Shown piece after piece: positions 44,506 to 52,548 of a DNA stretch of 62,036 bases (positions are counted from its first letter, which is position 1; each line of letters starts with the position of its first letter). The notes under the pieces are model-generated. The model did no database searches, was not told where the DNA came from, and was given only the letters and a program-made list of their open reading frames with translations. A program made the translations under genes and the position numbers. The DNA comes from Salegentibacter echinorum (GTDB lineage: Bacteria > Bacteroidota > Bacteroidia > Flavobacteriales > Flavobacteriaceae), in NCBI RefSeq assembly GCF_900129445.1, contig NZ_FQVT01000016.1:1-62036 (forward strand), written 5' to 3'.

Positions 44506-44576
44506 CAAAAGAACACCAACAATGGTGTGTATAAAACCAATTTCGGTTGAACTGCAACTATGGGGAGTGAACTGCA
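44506..44576 (-). promoter_or_regulatory. LytTR-operator-like direct repeat and promoter of kinase-regulator operon 2
   Basis: On the minus strand TGCAGTTCA occurs twice (44568-44576 and 44548-44556) at a 20-bp period. A weak -7 box, TTCTTTTG, lies at 44506-44513, 26 nt before the kinase ATG. Repeat-to-ATG distances (71-97 nt for the TGCAGTT core) equal those of operon 1. The -7 box lacks the TA of the consensus, as expected for an activator-dependent promoter. Confidence 0.72.
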
Positions 44577-44588
44577 TTTTTTAGGGAT

Positions 44589-45008
44589 TTAAGGCTGTTG
44601 TTCCCTAGTGTTTGTAGCGGTGACCTGGTTAAGGATTAACTTCCGGGCTTTGTTGAGTCCGATACCTACGAATAAGAGGATTATCCCAAAGGATAAGTCT
44701 TCCCAGGCACCGGCAATACTAAACTTTGGGGCAGCACTGGAATAAATTTCCTCAAAGATATTTTTAATAATGTTGGCCACAATAAGGCCAATCCCGCCAA
44801 AAAGGAAGATTTTGTTTAATATAATCAGCAGCAAAACGATATAGTCCCGGGCCGGGGATTGCTTTGAACTTGTAAAAATGTTTTTAAATAAATTGACAAG
44901 GATCAAAAAAGCGAAAAACAGCAGGAGGATAAAAACAAAGTCTTTAAACATGGTTGGGAACTGCGCCTGCAGCAGGTCGGTTTTTAAATTAAAAGATTGG
45001 TTTTCCAT
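44589..45008 (-). CDS. Small integral membrane protein, unrecognised
   Basis: A 139-residue protein with three predicted transmembrane helices (about residues 20-42, 55-82 and 105-122) and short charged loops. No family motif is seen. It lies directly upstream of the kinase 2 promoter and 56 bp downstream of the DUF4419 gene, so it may be cotranscribed with the latter. A membrane accessory role is conjecture. Confidence 0.65.
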   Translation of the reverse strand: MENQSFNLKTDLLQAQFPTMFKDFVFILLLFFAFLILVNLFKNIFTSSKQSPARDYIVLLLIILNKIFLFGGIGLIVANIIKNIFEEIYSSAAPKFSIAGAWEDLSFGIILLFVGIGLNKARKLILNQVTATNTREQQP

Positions 45009-45064
45009 TGTTGGGTTTTAAAAGATTTCTGAAGTTTACATATTTAAGTTGCGGTTTGCTGCTG

Positions 45065-46930
45065 TTACTGCACCCGCACCCGGTTTACATAGATTTTTGT
45101 TTCCGGTAAAAGGCTTTTGATCTTTTTTATGTTTTCGGGAGTGGTCTTATTGATCACCGATATGTTTCTGATTTTTATATCCCCAATCCAATCCGGTATT
45201 TGGATTTCATTTTCAAAATTATAATTACGCACCTCCAGCACCCAGATCTCATCCAGTTTTTTCAGACTTTCCGGAATCGAATCTCGGACAACGATCCAGC
45301 TGTTATCCCTAATTCTGTGGCTTTTAGGATTATTTTTAATTTCGGCTTCCGTAAAAGATTTTATGGCTGTTTCTTCTCCAGAATCCGGGTTTCGGTCTTC
45401 TTTATTTATTTCATCTGATTTATTTGGTGTTGGAAATGGAACGATCACAAACTCATCGTTTATTTGCCCTGATTTTTTGGATGTTTGAAACGGAAAAATA
45501 ATAATTTCAGCCGTACCTTCTTTTCGGGTTTTACGACCGTTGATTTCAATTTGAGTCTTCGGAAACCATTTTATGATTTTTTCTTTTTCAGATTTTGAAA
45601 TCTCACCTGTTATCTTCAATTGTCCTATACGGATCTCCTTAAGCCATTTTGGAATATGCACTTTTTGAGTGAATTCAAGGTTTAGGGTATAAATTTCCTC
45701 CAAATTCTTTAGTACCTCCGGTATCTCGATTATCCTGAGGTTAATTCCAGATCCCGGAAAATAAGAAGGATAATTTTCCGCCTCCAATTTTTGCTGCAAA
45801 GCTTCCTGATCCACATCTTTTTTCCTGATCATCCAGCTGATCTTTGGCGTGAGCGCAAAGGTCTCTGGGTTTTGCTCCAAACCGATAAAACCGGCCCACA
45901 ATTCCAGCATGGTCGTTTGGGTGTGCCCTCCATTAACCTCAACATGCTTTAAATCGACTTTTACCATTTCTTCGGGCAGGCTTCCGCCGCCTTCCAGCTT
46001 TTTTAGATTGTTTCGTTTTCCATCTTTGTCATAGGGAAAGAATTTCACGATCCAGCCGTCGATAATGTTGGGGGCGCCGTATTTTTCCTGGGAGTGATAC
46101 TTAAACATATTTCTCCAGAAGTCTTTGTCTATAACCCCACTTGAAGCTCTTACAAATTCCTGAAGCAGAGGCTCAAGTTCGCCGGTCCACCATTTTAAAT
46201 TGTATTCTTCCAGTTTCCTGGTCTTATCAAGTATTTTTTGCCAATCTTCAGGAGTTCCTTCTAAAGTGATTTTAGGAATACCGCATACCACCAGCATGTG
46301 TACAAACTCGAAATAAGGCTCCATAGCTTCCATTATGGTGATTTCAGAAGCTACTCTTTCAATTGATGTAGTAGTTGAAAAATCTGATGACAGGATACCG
46401 ATGAGTTCTTCCCCCGTATGTTCCGCTATTTGTGAAGTAAATTGGGGAAAAACCGCTTCCCATTTTTTTACGTCTGAGGTCAGTCCATCTTCTGATTCGA
46501 CTACCAGGCTGAGTTTTCCCGAAAAATCAACAAGATCTTTTCTTAAAATCTCGGGATTGGCATTTACGTGCCGGGCAAATCCCTGGCTGATCAGCAACCA
46601 AACCATATCCGGAGACAATACAAAAGGCCGATGGTCTGCATAAGCCGCGTACATCCCATTGAAGAAAGAGTTGTAGCCATAATTTACCAGGCTGTCCGGT
46701 GCGGCGCTTTTTGCCATAATTTTGTAATCGAAGTCTAGATTGTGCTGCTCCAGGTCCCATTTGCGGAGGTCTGCATCTTTTAAGATCAGGTTTTCATAAA
46801 TATCATTGTAAGATTGCAGGCGCAAGAACTTATCCGGTGGAGAAAGTTCCTCGACCTCAAAAGTGATTCCTTCCTGTCCGCAGAGGATAAGCGGAAAGCA
46901 GATCAGTAGGGTTTTTATAAGGTTTTTCAT
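45065..46930 (-). CDS. Secreted DUF4419 protein with C-terminal extension
   Basis: A 621-residue protein with a signal peptide (CGQ near residue 19). Residues about 90-420 match DUF4419: HRPFVLSPDMVWLLISQGFA, the VHMLVVCGIPKITLEGTPEDW block, and WWTGELEPLL followed by FWRNMFKYHS and INGGHTQTTML-like segments. The last 200 residues contain two similar blocks (ending KWFPKTQIEINGRK and SLLPETKIYVNRVR), each preceded by a leucine-spaced stretch. They look like a repeated small domain. Family function unknown; it sits between glycoprotein-degradation genes and the kinase genes. Confidence 0.85.
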   Translation of the reverse strand: MKNLIKTLLICFPLILCGQEGITFEVEELSPPDKFLRLQSYNDIYENLILKDADLRKWDLEQHNLDFDYKIMAKSAAPDSLVNYGYNSFFNGMYAAYADHRPFVLSPDMVWLLISQGFARHVNANPEILRKDLVDFSGKLSLVVESEDGLTSDVKKWEAVFPQFTSQIAEHTGEELIGILSSDFSTTTSIERVASEITIMEAMEPYFEFVHMLVVCGIPKITLEGTPEDWQKILDKTRKLEEYNLKWWTGELEPLLQEFVRASSGVIDKDFWRNMFKYHSQEKYGAPNIIDGWIVKFFPYDKDGKRNNLKKLEGGGSLPEEMVKVDLKHVEVNGGHTQTTMLELWAGFIGLEQNPETFALTPKISWMIRKKDVDQEALQQKLEAENYPSYFPGSGINLRIIEIPEVLKNLEEIYTLNLEFTQKVHIPKWLKEIRIGQLKITGEISKSEKEKIIKWFPKTQIEINGRKTRKEGTAEIIIFPFQTSKKSGQINDEFVIVPFPTPNKSDEINKEDRNPDSGEETAIKSFTEAEIKNNPKSHRIRDNSWIVVRDSIPESLKKLDEIWVLEVRNYNFENEIQIPDWIGDIKIRNISVINKTTPENIKKIKSLLPETKIYVNRVRVQ

Positions 46931-46956
46931 TTTGTCGATTAATTTCAGATATTTGG

Positions 46957-47382
46957 TTATTCAACCTTTTTCCAAATTTCGTTGTATGGGTTTCCTATTC
47001 CTTCAATAGTCAACAAATCATCTTCAATTTTATACTTATAAGAAAATGTATCCCCTAATAAAGTATTGAAATTTGAATTTGTATATAAAATATGCTCTGT
47101 ATATACGTCTTTATCAATCGTATAAGAACCCACGAAACTATTTAATACTTGTTTGTGTTTTGAATTTAAATCTATTAAAGTGAATTTATCTGACGATATT
47201 ATCTTGTACCTAATCTGGTTTTTATTTCCATAAAGATTTTCTTCTACCTCTCCCGCAGCATTACACATTTGCCAGGTTCCAATTAAATCATCTTTTGGAC
47301 TATTCACTTTTTGTACACCACAACTAATAATTGTCATCATTACTGTTATAGCAAAAACACTTTGTTTAATAATTTTCTTCAT
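46957..47382 (-). CDS. Small lipoprotein, lipocalin-like
   Basis: A 141-residue lipoprotein with lipobox Cys21 (IISCGV). LIGTWQMCNAAGE begins the mature fold and INGK-like strands follow: KFTLIDLNSKHKQVLNSF, VGSYTIDKDVYTEHI and a terminal YNEIWKKVE. The pattern is that of lipocalin-like domains in Bacteroidota (DUF4488-like). Function unknown. It lies 26 bp upstream of the DUF4419 gene and is probably in its transcript. Confidence 0.65.
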   Translation of the reverse strand: MKKIIKQSVFAITVMMTIISCGVQKVNSPKDDLIGTWQMCNAAGEVEENLYGNKNQIRYKIISSDKFTLIDLNSKHKQVLNSFVGSYTIDKDVYTEHILYTNSNFNTLLGDTFSYKYKIEDDLLTIEGIGNPYNEIWKKVE

Positions 47383-47520
47383 CTTTTTTAATTTTATGGT
47401 TTTTGTTTCTTTGCTTATCCGCTTTATTTCCTATGCCAGGAGCTTAGAATTTAAAAGCCGAAAAAGTTTTTCCTCAACCCTATAGGGTGAACTTTTTCTA
47501 TATAATTTATTCTTTAATTA

Positions 47521-47560
47521 GAATTTTAGCTCCCTTTAGGGCCGGAGAAAACTAAAATTC
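47521..47560 (-). terminator. Possible terminator after the DUF4190-like gene
   Basis: GAATTTTAG (47521-47529) pairs with CTAAAATTC (47552-47560), with a further CTCC/GGAG stem inside. It lies in the 308-bp gap 47383-47690, which otherwise holds no gene. The trailing T tract on the minus strand is weak. Confidence 0.4.
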
Positions 47561-47690
47561 AGCTTTTTATTTTTTAGGAGTCTTTACGATATGCATTTAT
47601 TTTTTATAAATGGAATTTCGAAAAAACTAATTTCTTACAGCTCCAAAAAACAGGGCAATAACGGTCTTCTATATTGCAGTCGGTTTCTAT

Positions 47691-48011
47691 TCAACTAAAT
47701 GAAACCAGGCTCCCAAATATTGCTAATCCTGCAAATAAGAAAATCAATAAAATTACACCTATCAGTGATATTACAAGTCCGGCAATTGCGAGTCCGTTGG
47801 GCTTGTTGAATAGGCCAACAAAAGACAAAATCAAACCCAGCAGCCATAAAATCCAACCTAAAAACGGGATCCATCCAAGAAATAAAGCAATCAAGGCTAA
47901 AACAAAACCTGCGGTTCCAGTTCCGTTCGATTCATTTTGACCTGGTTGCATAATAATGGTTTGTCTTTTATTGTCATTTTCGGGTTCGTAAGCTTGTCTA
48001 TTTTCATTCAT
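47691..48011 (-). CDS. DUF4190-like small membrane protein
   Basis: A 106-residue protein with a polar, Asn/Gln-rich N terminus (residues 1-32), then two or three hydrophobic helices. TAGFVLALIALFLGWIPFLG and GLAIAGLVISLIGVILL are typical of the DUF4190 group. The final residues FAGLAIFGSLVSFS recur as a broken copy at 50406-50463. No function is known. Confidence 0.75.
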   Translation of the reverse strand: MNENRQAYEPENDNKRQTIIMQPGQNESNGTGTAGFVLALIALFLGWIPFLGWILWLLGLILSFVGLFNKPNGLAIAGLVISLIGVILLIFLFAGLAIFGSLVSFS

Positions 48012-48240
48012 GATTTTTCACGGTTTTTTAATACTGGTTTCAATAATCTTTCTTTTAGCTGAATATCCACATTTGCGAATACGGGATGTTAGCAGTTTTA
48101 CCGATACGTTCAACCTGGCAAGCTCCTTTATCTCATCGGTTGGAGTTTATGCCCAATTTTATCATATATCGGTTCTCCGTGCTTTTAAAATTTGTTAATA
48201 TCAGACTAAGAAATAGAATTTTATTTGAACAGGGGTGATT

Positions 48241-48669
48241 TTATAAATTTGATCTATTGTAAACGAAATTCCTCACTTCCTTTGAAACTTCAATATCAAT
48301 TCCAATTACCCTATTTTTTTTCTTTTTACCATTGCTTACGAATGAAATCCAAACTTTACTATAATTTTCAGTTTTCTTTGAAGCCTTAGAGATTATTTTC
48401 GCACAGCGTTTTCCAAATGATTCATAATCTTCAATTGGCTTACTGGCATTAAAAATTTCTACTTTTATGGTGCTTAAAGGTCCTTCCTTTAAGTCGTTTG
48501 AGGGATTTCCTATCATTTTATATTCAATTTTTTGGCATTCTGATAATGTTTTAATGTTAGCGATTGCTGCTGATATATTTTTATCGGTTGGAGTAAATGG
48601 ATCTGATTTACAGGACGAAAATAAAATCAATGCCAATCCAATGAGCAGTATTATTTTCTTATTTTTCAT
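48241..48669 (-). CDS. Small lipoprotein, unrecognised
   Basis: A 142-residue protein with lipobox Cys20 (SSCKSD) and a mature domain with the pattern ISAAIANIKTLSECQKIEYK, then a Lys-rich stretch and two beta strands. I recognise no family. Its start overlaps the end of the M60 peptidase gene by 11 nt, so translational coupling with that protease is likely. Confidence 0.65.
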   Translation of the reverse strand: MKNKKIILLIGLALILFSSCKSDPFTPTDKNISAAIANIKTLSECQKIEYKMIGNPSNDLKEGPLSTIKVEIFNASKPIEDYESFGKRCAKIISKASKKTENYSKVWISFVSNGKKKKNRVIGIDIEVSKEVRNFVYNRSNL

Positions 48670-50257
48670 CTTTTAAGGTGCTAATATCAACCTTTGGCTT
48701 TGGTAGGTTCATTGCCTCAATTTCTGCCTTGCATTTGTCCACCATTTTCTGGGTCATTTTATAGCTGTAATTTCCGTAGTCGTTATAATCAAATTCCCCT
48801 ACGTAGAAAAACCCATATTTGTCAAAGAAATCGGTTAGGTCTGTCTGACTAACTTCAGAAGCTGTTTTTACAAAATTCAGTTGATATTGCGCAGGATTAT
48901 TACCCCTGGCTCCCCAGCCACCGGAATGTCGTGCCCCTCTTCCTTCCTTCCGGCTTTCCTGCCCTTGTTGCCGAAAAGCTTCAAAAAGATCGGGATAGAA
49001 ATCTGGATTTTCTCCTATTCCCGCAAAATAGAGTTGTAATTGCCAAAATGGAACTACTCTATTAAAAACATCTCCATCCTGTAAATAGTTTATATCTCCT
49101 TCGATAATACTTTCTCGCGATTTCGCATAATTATTTTGTCTGGAAATTCTACTTTCATTGCCGAAGGAGGTAGTTACATATAATGAAAAAATGTTATTAC
49201 TTACCTCTCCTAAACCGCCCCAATTAAAATATGGGCGCAACTGGTGTACATGGCCAACCTCGTGACTAAAGCCCCAGCAGGGATCGCCTTTTATCACGCG
49301 GTCTGGATCTACCACCATAGGCATCGCATTGCCCGGCTCTGTACCCATATATGCAACTCCATCTCCATCCCTAAACATATAGTAGTTATAATTTACCCGG
49401 GCTAAAATGTGGTTTTTGGGAACTTTGTCATATTTAATCAATCCCAATATGCGATGTTGTTTATAGACCAGGGAATCGTAATTATTTATCAACTCCATTC
49501 CTCTATTATAGGCATATTTTTTTATGGCTGCTGCCGGGTAAGCAATTTGGATATGTTTTCCACGCGCATCCACTATAGGATACACGGCATCATCAACCAG
49601 CGCATTCCAGTCTGCATTACTATCAGTGGTACTATCAAAATAACCATTTACTTTTGCTGCGGGGAAATGTACTTGTATTTCCTTTTCTTTTTCTGGCTCG
49701 TCAGAAAAATAATCTATGTAGGCCAGGCCATCAAATTCTGTTAGGTTTATGATGTTTGCTCCATTTTGAAGTCGGAATTCCTTTTTTTGAATGCCCCATC
49801 CCATGGGATCTTTAGTTGGATCTGTGCCTTCCGGGGCACGACGGTTCCAGTTTACAATTACTAATCCTACTTTGGTGTCCTCGCGAATTCCATCTACAAG
49901 TACAAGCTGCTTTCCTTTAGGCATATAAATACCTGTAATATTTTCATACTTGCTATAGCCGTCTCCTATCATTAATTCCTGTCCTAAAACAGTAGGGGAG
50001 AGGTAAGCTTTATAATTTGCCATTCGAAAGTTAGGATCGTAGTTTTTAGAATATAACTTATTCGCCGTTTCCCGTAAACGTTCATTTTTAATTTTGGCAA
50101 TATCCCGTTTCTTAACCTTCCTTTTTAAAGAAAGGGCCATGGGAGTCTCAAACACAGAAAGGTCCTTGTATATAGAGGCTATTTCGGTAGCTGATTGGCC
50201 GTGTGCCGTCACTATAAAAAAAGTGCCAATGAGAATTGAAATTAACTGTTTTTTCAT
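48659..50257 (-). CDS. Secreted M60-family metallopeptidase (copy 1)
   Basis: A 532-residue protein with a signal peptide ending AHGQ. The M60 catalytic site is HEVGHVHQ (His332, Glu333, His336) and downstream Glu351 in GLGEVSNNIFSLYV, the HExxH-x(n)-E pattern of this family. M60 enzymes, such as the Bacteroides mucinase and SslE/enhancin relatives, cut O-glycosylated proteins next to the glycan. An N-terminal accessory region (residues about 30-290) has a beta-rich fold. The protein has no lipobox, so it is probably periplasmic or secreted. Confidence 0.88.
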   Translation of the reverse strand: MKKQLISILIGTFFIVTAHGQSATEIASIYKDLSVFETPMALSLKRKVKKRDIAKIKNERLRETANKLYSKNYDPNFRMANYKAYLSPTVLGQELMIGDGYSKYENITGIYMPKGKQLVLVDGIREDTKVGLVIVNWNRRAPEGTDPTKDPMGWGIQKKEFRLQNGANIINLTEFDGLAYIDYFSDEPEKEKEIQVHFPAAKVNGYFDSTTDSNADWNALVDDAVYPIVDARGKHIQIAYPAAAIKKYAYNRGMELINNYDSLVYKQHRILGLIKYDKVPKNHILARVNYNYYMFRDGDGVAYMGTEPGNAMPMVVDPDRVIKGDPCWGFSHEVGHVHQLRPYFNWGGLGEVSNNIFSLYVTTSFGNESRISRQNNYAKSRESIIEGDINYLQDGDVFNRVVPFWQLQLYFAGIGENPDFYPDLFEAFRQQGQESRKEGRGARHSGGWGARGNNPAQYQLNFVKTASEVSQTDLTDFFDKYGFFYVGEFDYNDYGNYSYKMTQKMVDKCKAEIEAMNLPKPKVDISTLKDEK

Positions 50258-50405
50258 GATTGTATTAATTTTAGTTTTTTATGTTGATGCTTTCCTTTTA
50301 CAATAAAATTCTCGTTAATAAAACGGATCCTTAATTAGTTGTTTTCATAATAACTCTAAAAAAGTTAGACAATAATAATCTTCCTTAATTGAGCCAGGTT
50401 TTTAT

Positions 50406-50463
50406 TCAATTAAATGAAATAGGACTTCCAAATATTGCTAAGCTGGCAAATATGAAAATTCCT
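50406..50463 (-). pseudogene. Remnant of a second DUF4190-like gene (3' end only)
   Basis: The minus strand encodes GIFIFASLAIFGSPISFN and then TGA (50406-50408), nearly the same as the C terminus of the intact gene at 47691-48011 (LIFLFAGLAIFGSLVSFS). The DNA downstream of the stop is also similar over about 30 bp. Nothing of the 5' part remains. A hairpin (50481-50486 with 50499-50504) lies just upstream. The rest of the 50258-50534 gap is empty. Confidence 0.7.
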
Positions 50464-50534
50464 CGGCAGGAGAGATCTCAAGTCCCCGTATAGCTGCCGG
50501 GACTGTGAGGTCTGGCACCTGTTGTAGCCTATTA

Positions 50535-52415
50535 TCACTTATAATTTTCTAATATTTTAGGCAAAAAGCTGTCAAATCTATACATCTTAAAATCCTCGTA
50601 TATCAAAGCCCCGTTTTTATCGACTACAATATATTTAGGAATGCCGTTGAATTTGAACAATTCCCGAAAACGGTTAAAAGTATCTGTGTCCACCCGGTAT
50701 GTATTGTTTAATTCCTGTTCTTTTATAAAGCTCTCGTAGCGTCCTAATGGAGAAGATTCATCGGTAATAAACACGAAATCCAAATCGGGATTGTTTTTAT
50801 ATTTTTTGCGGGTTTCTTTCATACGCTCAATAGTGCCAATGCATGGTGCGCACCAGATCGCCCAAAAATCAACAAAGATAATTTTGTCATTATGGTTTTC
50901 CATCAAAGCTTTAAAAGCGTTGCGGCCTTTTCCCCTGGGTAGTGGGATGGTTTTATTCTTTATACTTAAGTTTCCTACATTTTTACTATCGGGATTTATA
51001 TCTTGTTTATCTGAAGGGAATTTCTTTTCAATAATCCTTTTTCCTTCTTTTTTTAGAAAAGGGTTTTCTATACTCGCGGAAAGTTCTTTCCAATAATCAT
51101 AGGCTTCCTCTTCTGAATTTATAAGGTTACTCAGTCGGTTTTGCAATTCCCTTGTTTTGGTAATATCATACACCAGGTTATTTTTTAAATCGAGATGGTT
51201 TGCCAGCACGGAATCTTTCTTCCTCCAGGGCTCCATTAAATCCATCTTGGGAGCTCCAAATGATTTCACATATTTGGCGTAAGCTCTTACTTCATTTTCA
51301 TATTTCTTACCAAAGGCTTTCATTTCAGCTTGAAACTTTTCCTTTCCTTCATTAGAGGTCATCCTTTCTCCAAGGTTTAGGTGAAGTTCCTTTTCTTTTT
51401 CGGTAAGTTCCACGCCAAGCTCCTCAAAATATTCCAAAAGACTTTTTTTAGATTTGTGTTCTTTAAAGCGAGGTGAGAATTTTAATGGAGCAATATATTC
51501 AAAACGATTAATAAATTCAGGGAAAACCTGCAACACCAGAAGACTTTGTTCATCCAGGGGAAGTTCTTTTAAAAAACTGGTATAGTAAGCATTCTCTACT
51601 TCGGTGTTTAAAATATTATTTAAGGAATCTTTACTTTTTTCATAACTGCGATAATCCAGGAAGTTTAAAATATTAGTAGCAGTTTGTAAATCATTTTTTA
51701 AGATTAGTAATGTTTTAGATTTATTTGAAATTGTATTCTCTTTAAAATATTGGACTAATTTCTCCTTATTTTGAAGATGTAATGCATCTTGTTCCTCCTT
51801 AAATTCATTTGGCGTGAGATTTTTAACTTTATCCATAAATCGGTTGGAATCCATTTGGATTAATTCAAAGTTAGAAAGCTCCTCGTTTATCGATGCCAGT
51901 TTACCTCTAAATTCTACAGATTTTTGTGGATCATCCCTACTTTTATTACGCTCAGCTTTTTTTAAATCCTGCCAATCCAAAATCACGGCCAGCGTTTGTC
52001 CGGGTTCTAAATAAAACCTGATATATTTATCATTAAGGTCAATAAAAGAACTTACAGGATGTATTAGGGGTATATCGGCTTCAAACCTTCCGTTGGGATA
52101 AATTTCTATGGTTACGGGATAACCCTCCCGGGTAAGATCATTACGGGCATTGTACATCCCTGTTTCAGAGCCAATCTTAGGATCAAAACCTTTTATATAA
52201 CCAATAATTTTTGCGGGCGCCCGACTAAAAAACGAATCCGATTCAAAATTTTGTATAGGAGGTTTTTCCACTTTCGATAATTCCTCGTCAATCCATTTTG
52301 ATACTGCTTCTGGAACTTCTGTGGAGTCTATTATGATTTCTTTTAATTCTGAAGCTTGAATATTTGAAAGAAAAAAGATGCTGAAAAATATTGCAATTGT
52401 AGTTTTAAAAACCAT
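50535..52415 (-). CDS. Secreted TlpA-type thioredoxin-domain protein (copy D)
   Basis: A 626-residue protein with a signal peptide near residues 1-22. The N-terminal beta-rich region includes VSKWIDEELSKVEKP and PAKIIGYIKGFD, a long charged helical middle follows, and the C-terminal TlpA/ResA thioredoxin domain has WAIWCAPC (Cys522, Cys525) and the cis-Pro loop FNGIPKYIVV. It is homologous along its length to residues about 255-854 of copy B but lacks copy B's N-terminal domain. It sits between the two M60 peptidase genes. Confidence 0.86.
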   Translation of the reverse strand: MVFKTTIAIFFSIFFLSNIQASELKEIIIDSTEVPEAVSKWIDEELSKVEKPPIQNFESDSFFSRAPAKIIGYIKGFDPKIGSETGMYNARNDLTREGYPVTIEIYPNGRFEADIPLIHPVSSFIDLNDKYIRFYLEPGQTLAVILDWQDLKKAERNKSRDDPQKSVEFRGKLASINEELSNFELIQMDSNRFMDKVKNLTPNEFKEEQDALHLQNKEKLVQYFKENTISNKSKTLLILKNDLQTATNILNFLDYRSYEKSKDSLNNILNTEVENAYYTSFLKELPLDEQSLLVLQVFPEFINRFEYIAPLKFSPRFKEHKSKKSLLEYFEELGVELTEKEKELHLNLGERMTSNEGKEKFQAEMKAFGKKYENEVRAYAKYVKSFGAPKMDLMEPWRKKDSVLANHLDLKNNLVYDITKTRELQNRLSNLINSEEEAYDYWKELSASIENPFLKKEGKRIIEKKFPSDKQDINPDSKNVGNLSIKNKTIPLPRGKGRNAFKALMENHNDKIIFVDFWAIWCAPCIGTIERMKETRKKYKNNPDLDFVFITDESSPLGRYESFIKEQELNNTYRVDTDTFNRFRELFKFNGIPKYIVVDKNGALIYEDFKMYRFDSFLPKILENYK

Positions 52416-52477
52416 ATTTCGAGGGAATTAATTAGTCACAATATGAATTTTACATAATTCTATGTATAATTTAATAA

Positions 52478-52513
52478 AAAACCCTGAAACTCATAATTTA
52501 TGCTTCAGGGTTT
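52478..52513 (-). terminator. Terminator after M60 peptidase 2
   Basis: AAACCCTGAA and TTCAGGGTTT arms (52478-52488 and 52504-52513) make a 10-bp stem 35 nt after the stop of the M60 gene, with T residues on the minus strand. Confidence 0.75.
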
Positions 52514-52548
52514 CTTAAGGCTAACTATCTAAATATGAAAAACAAATT

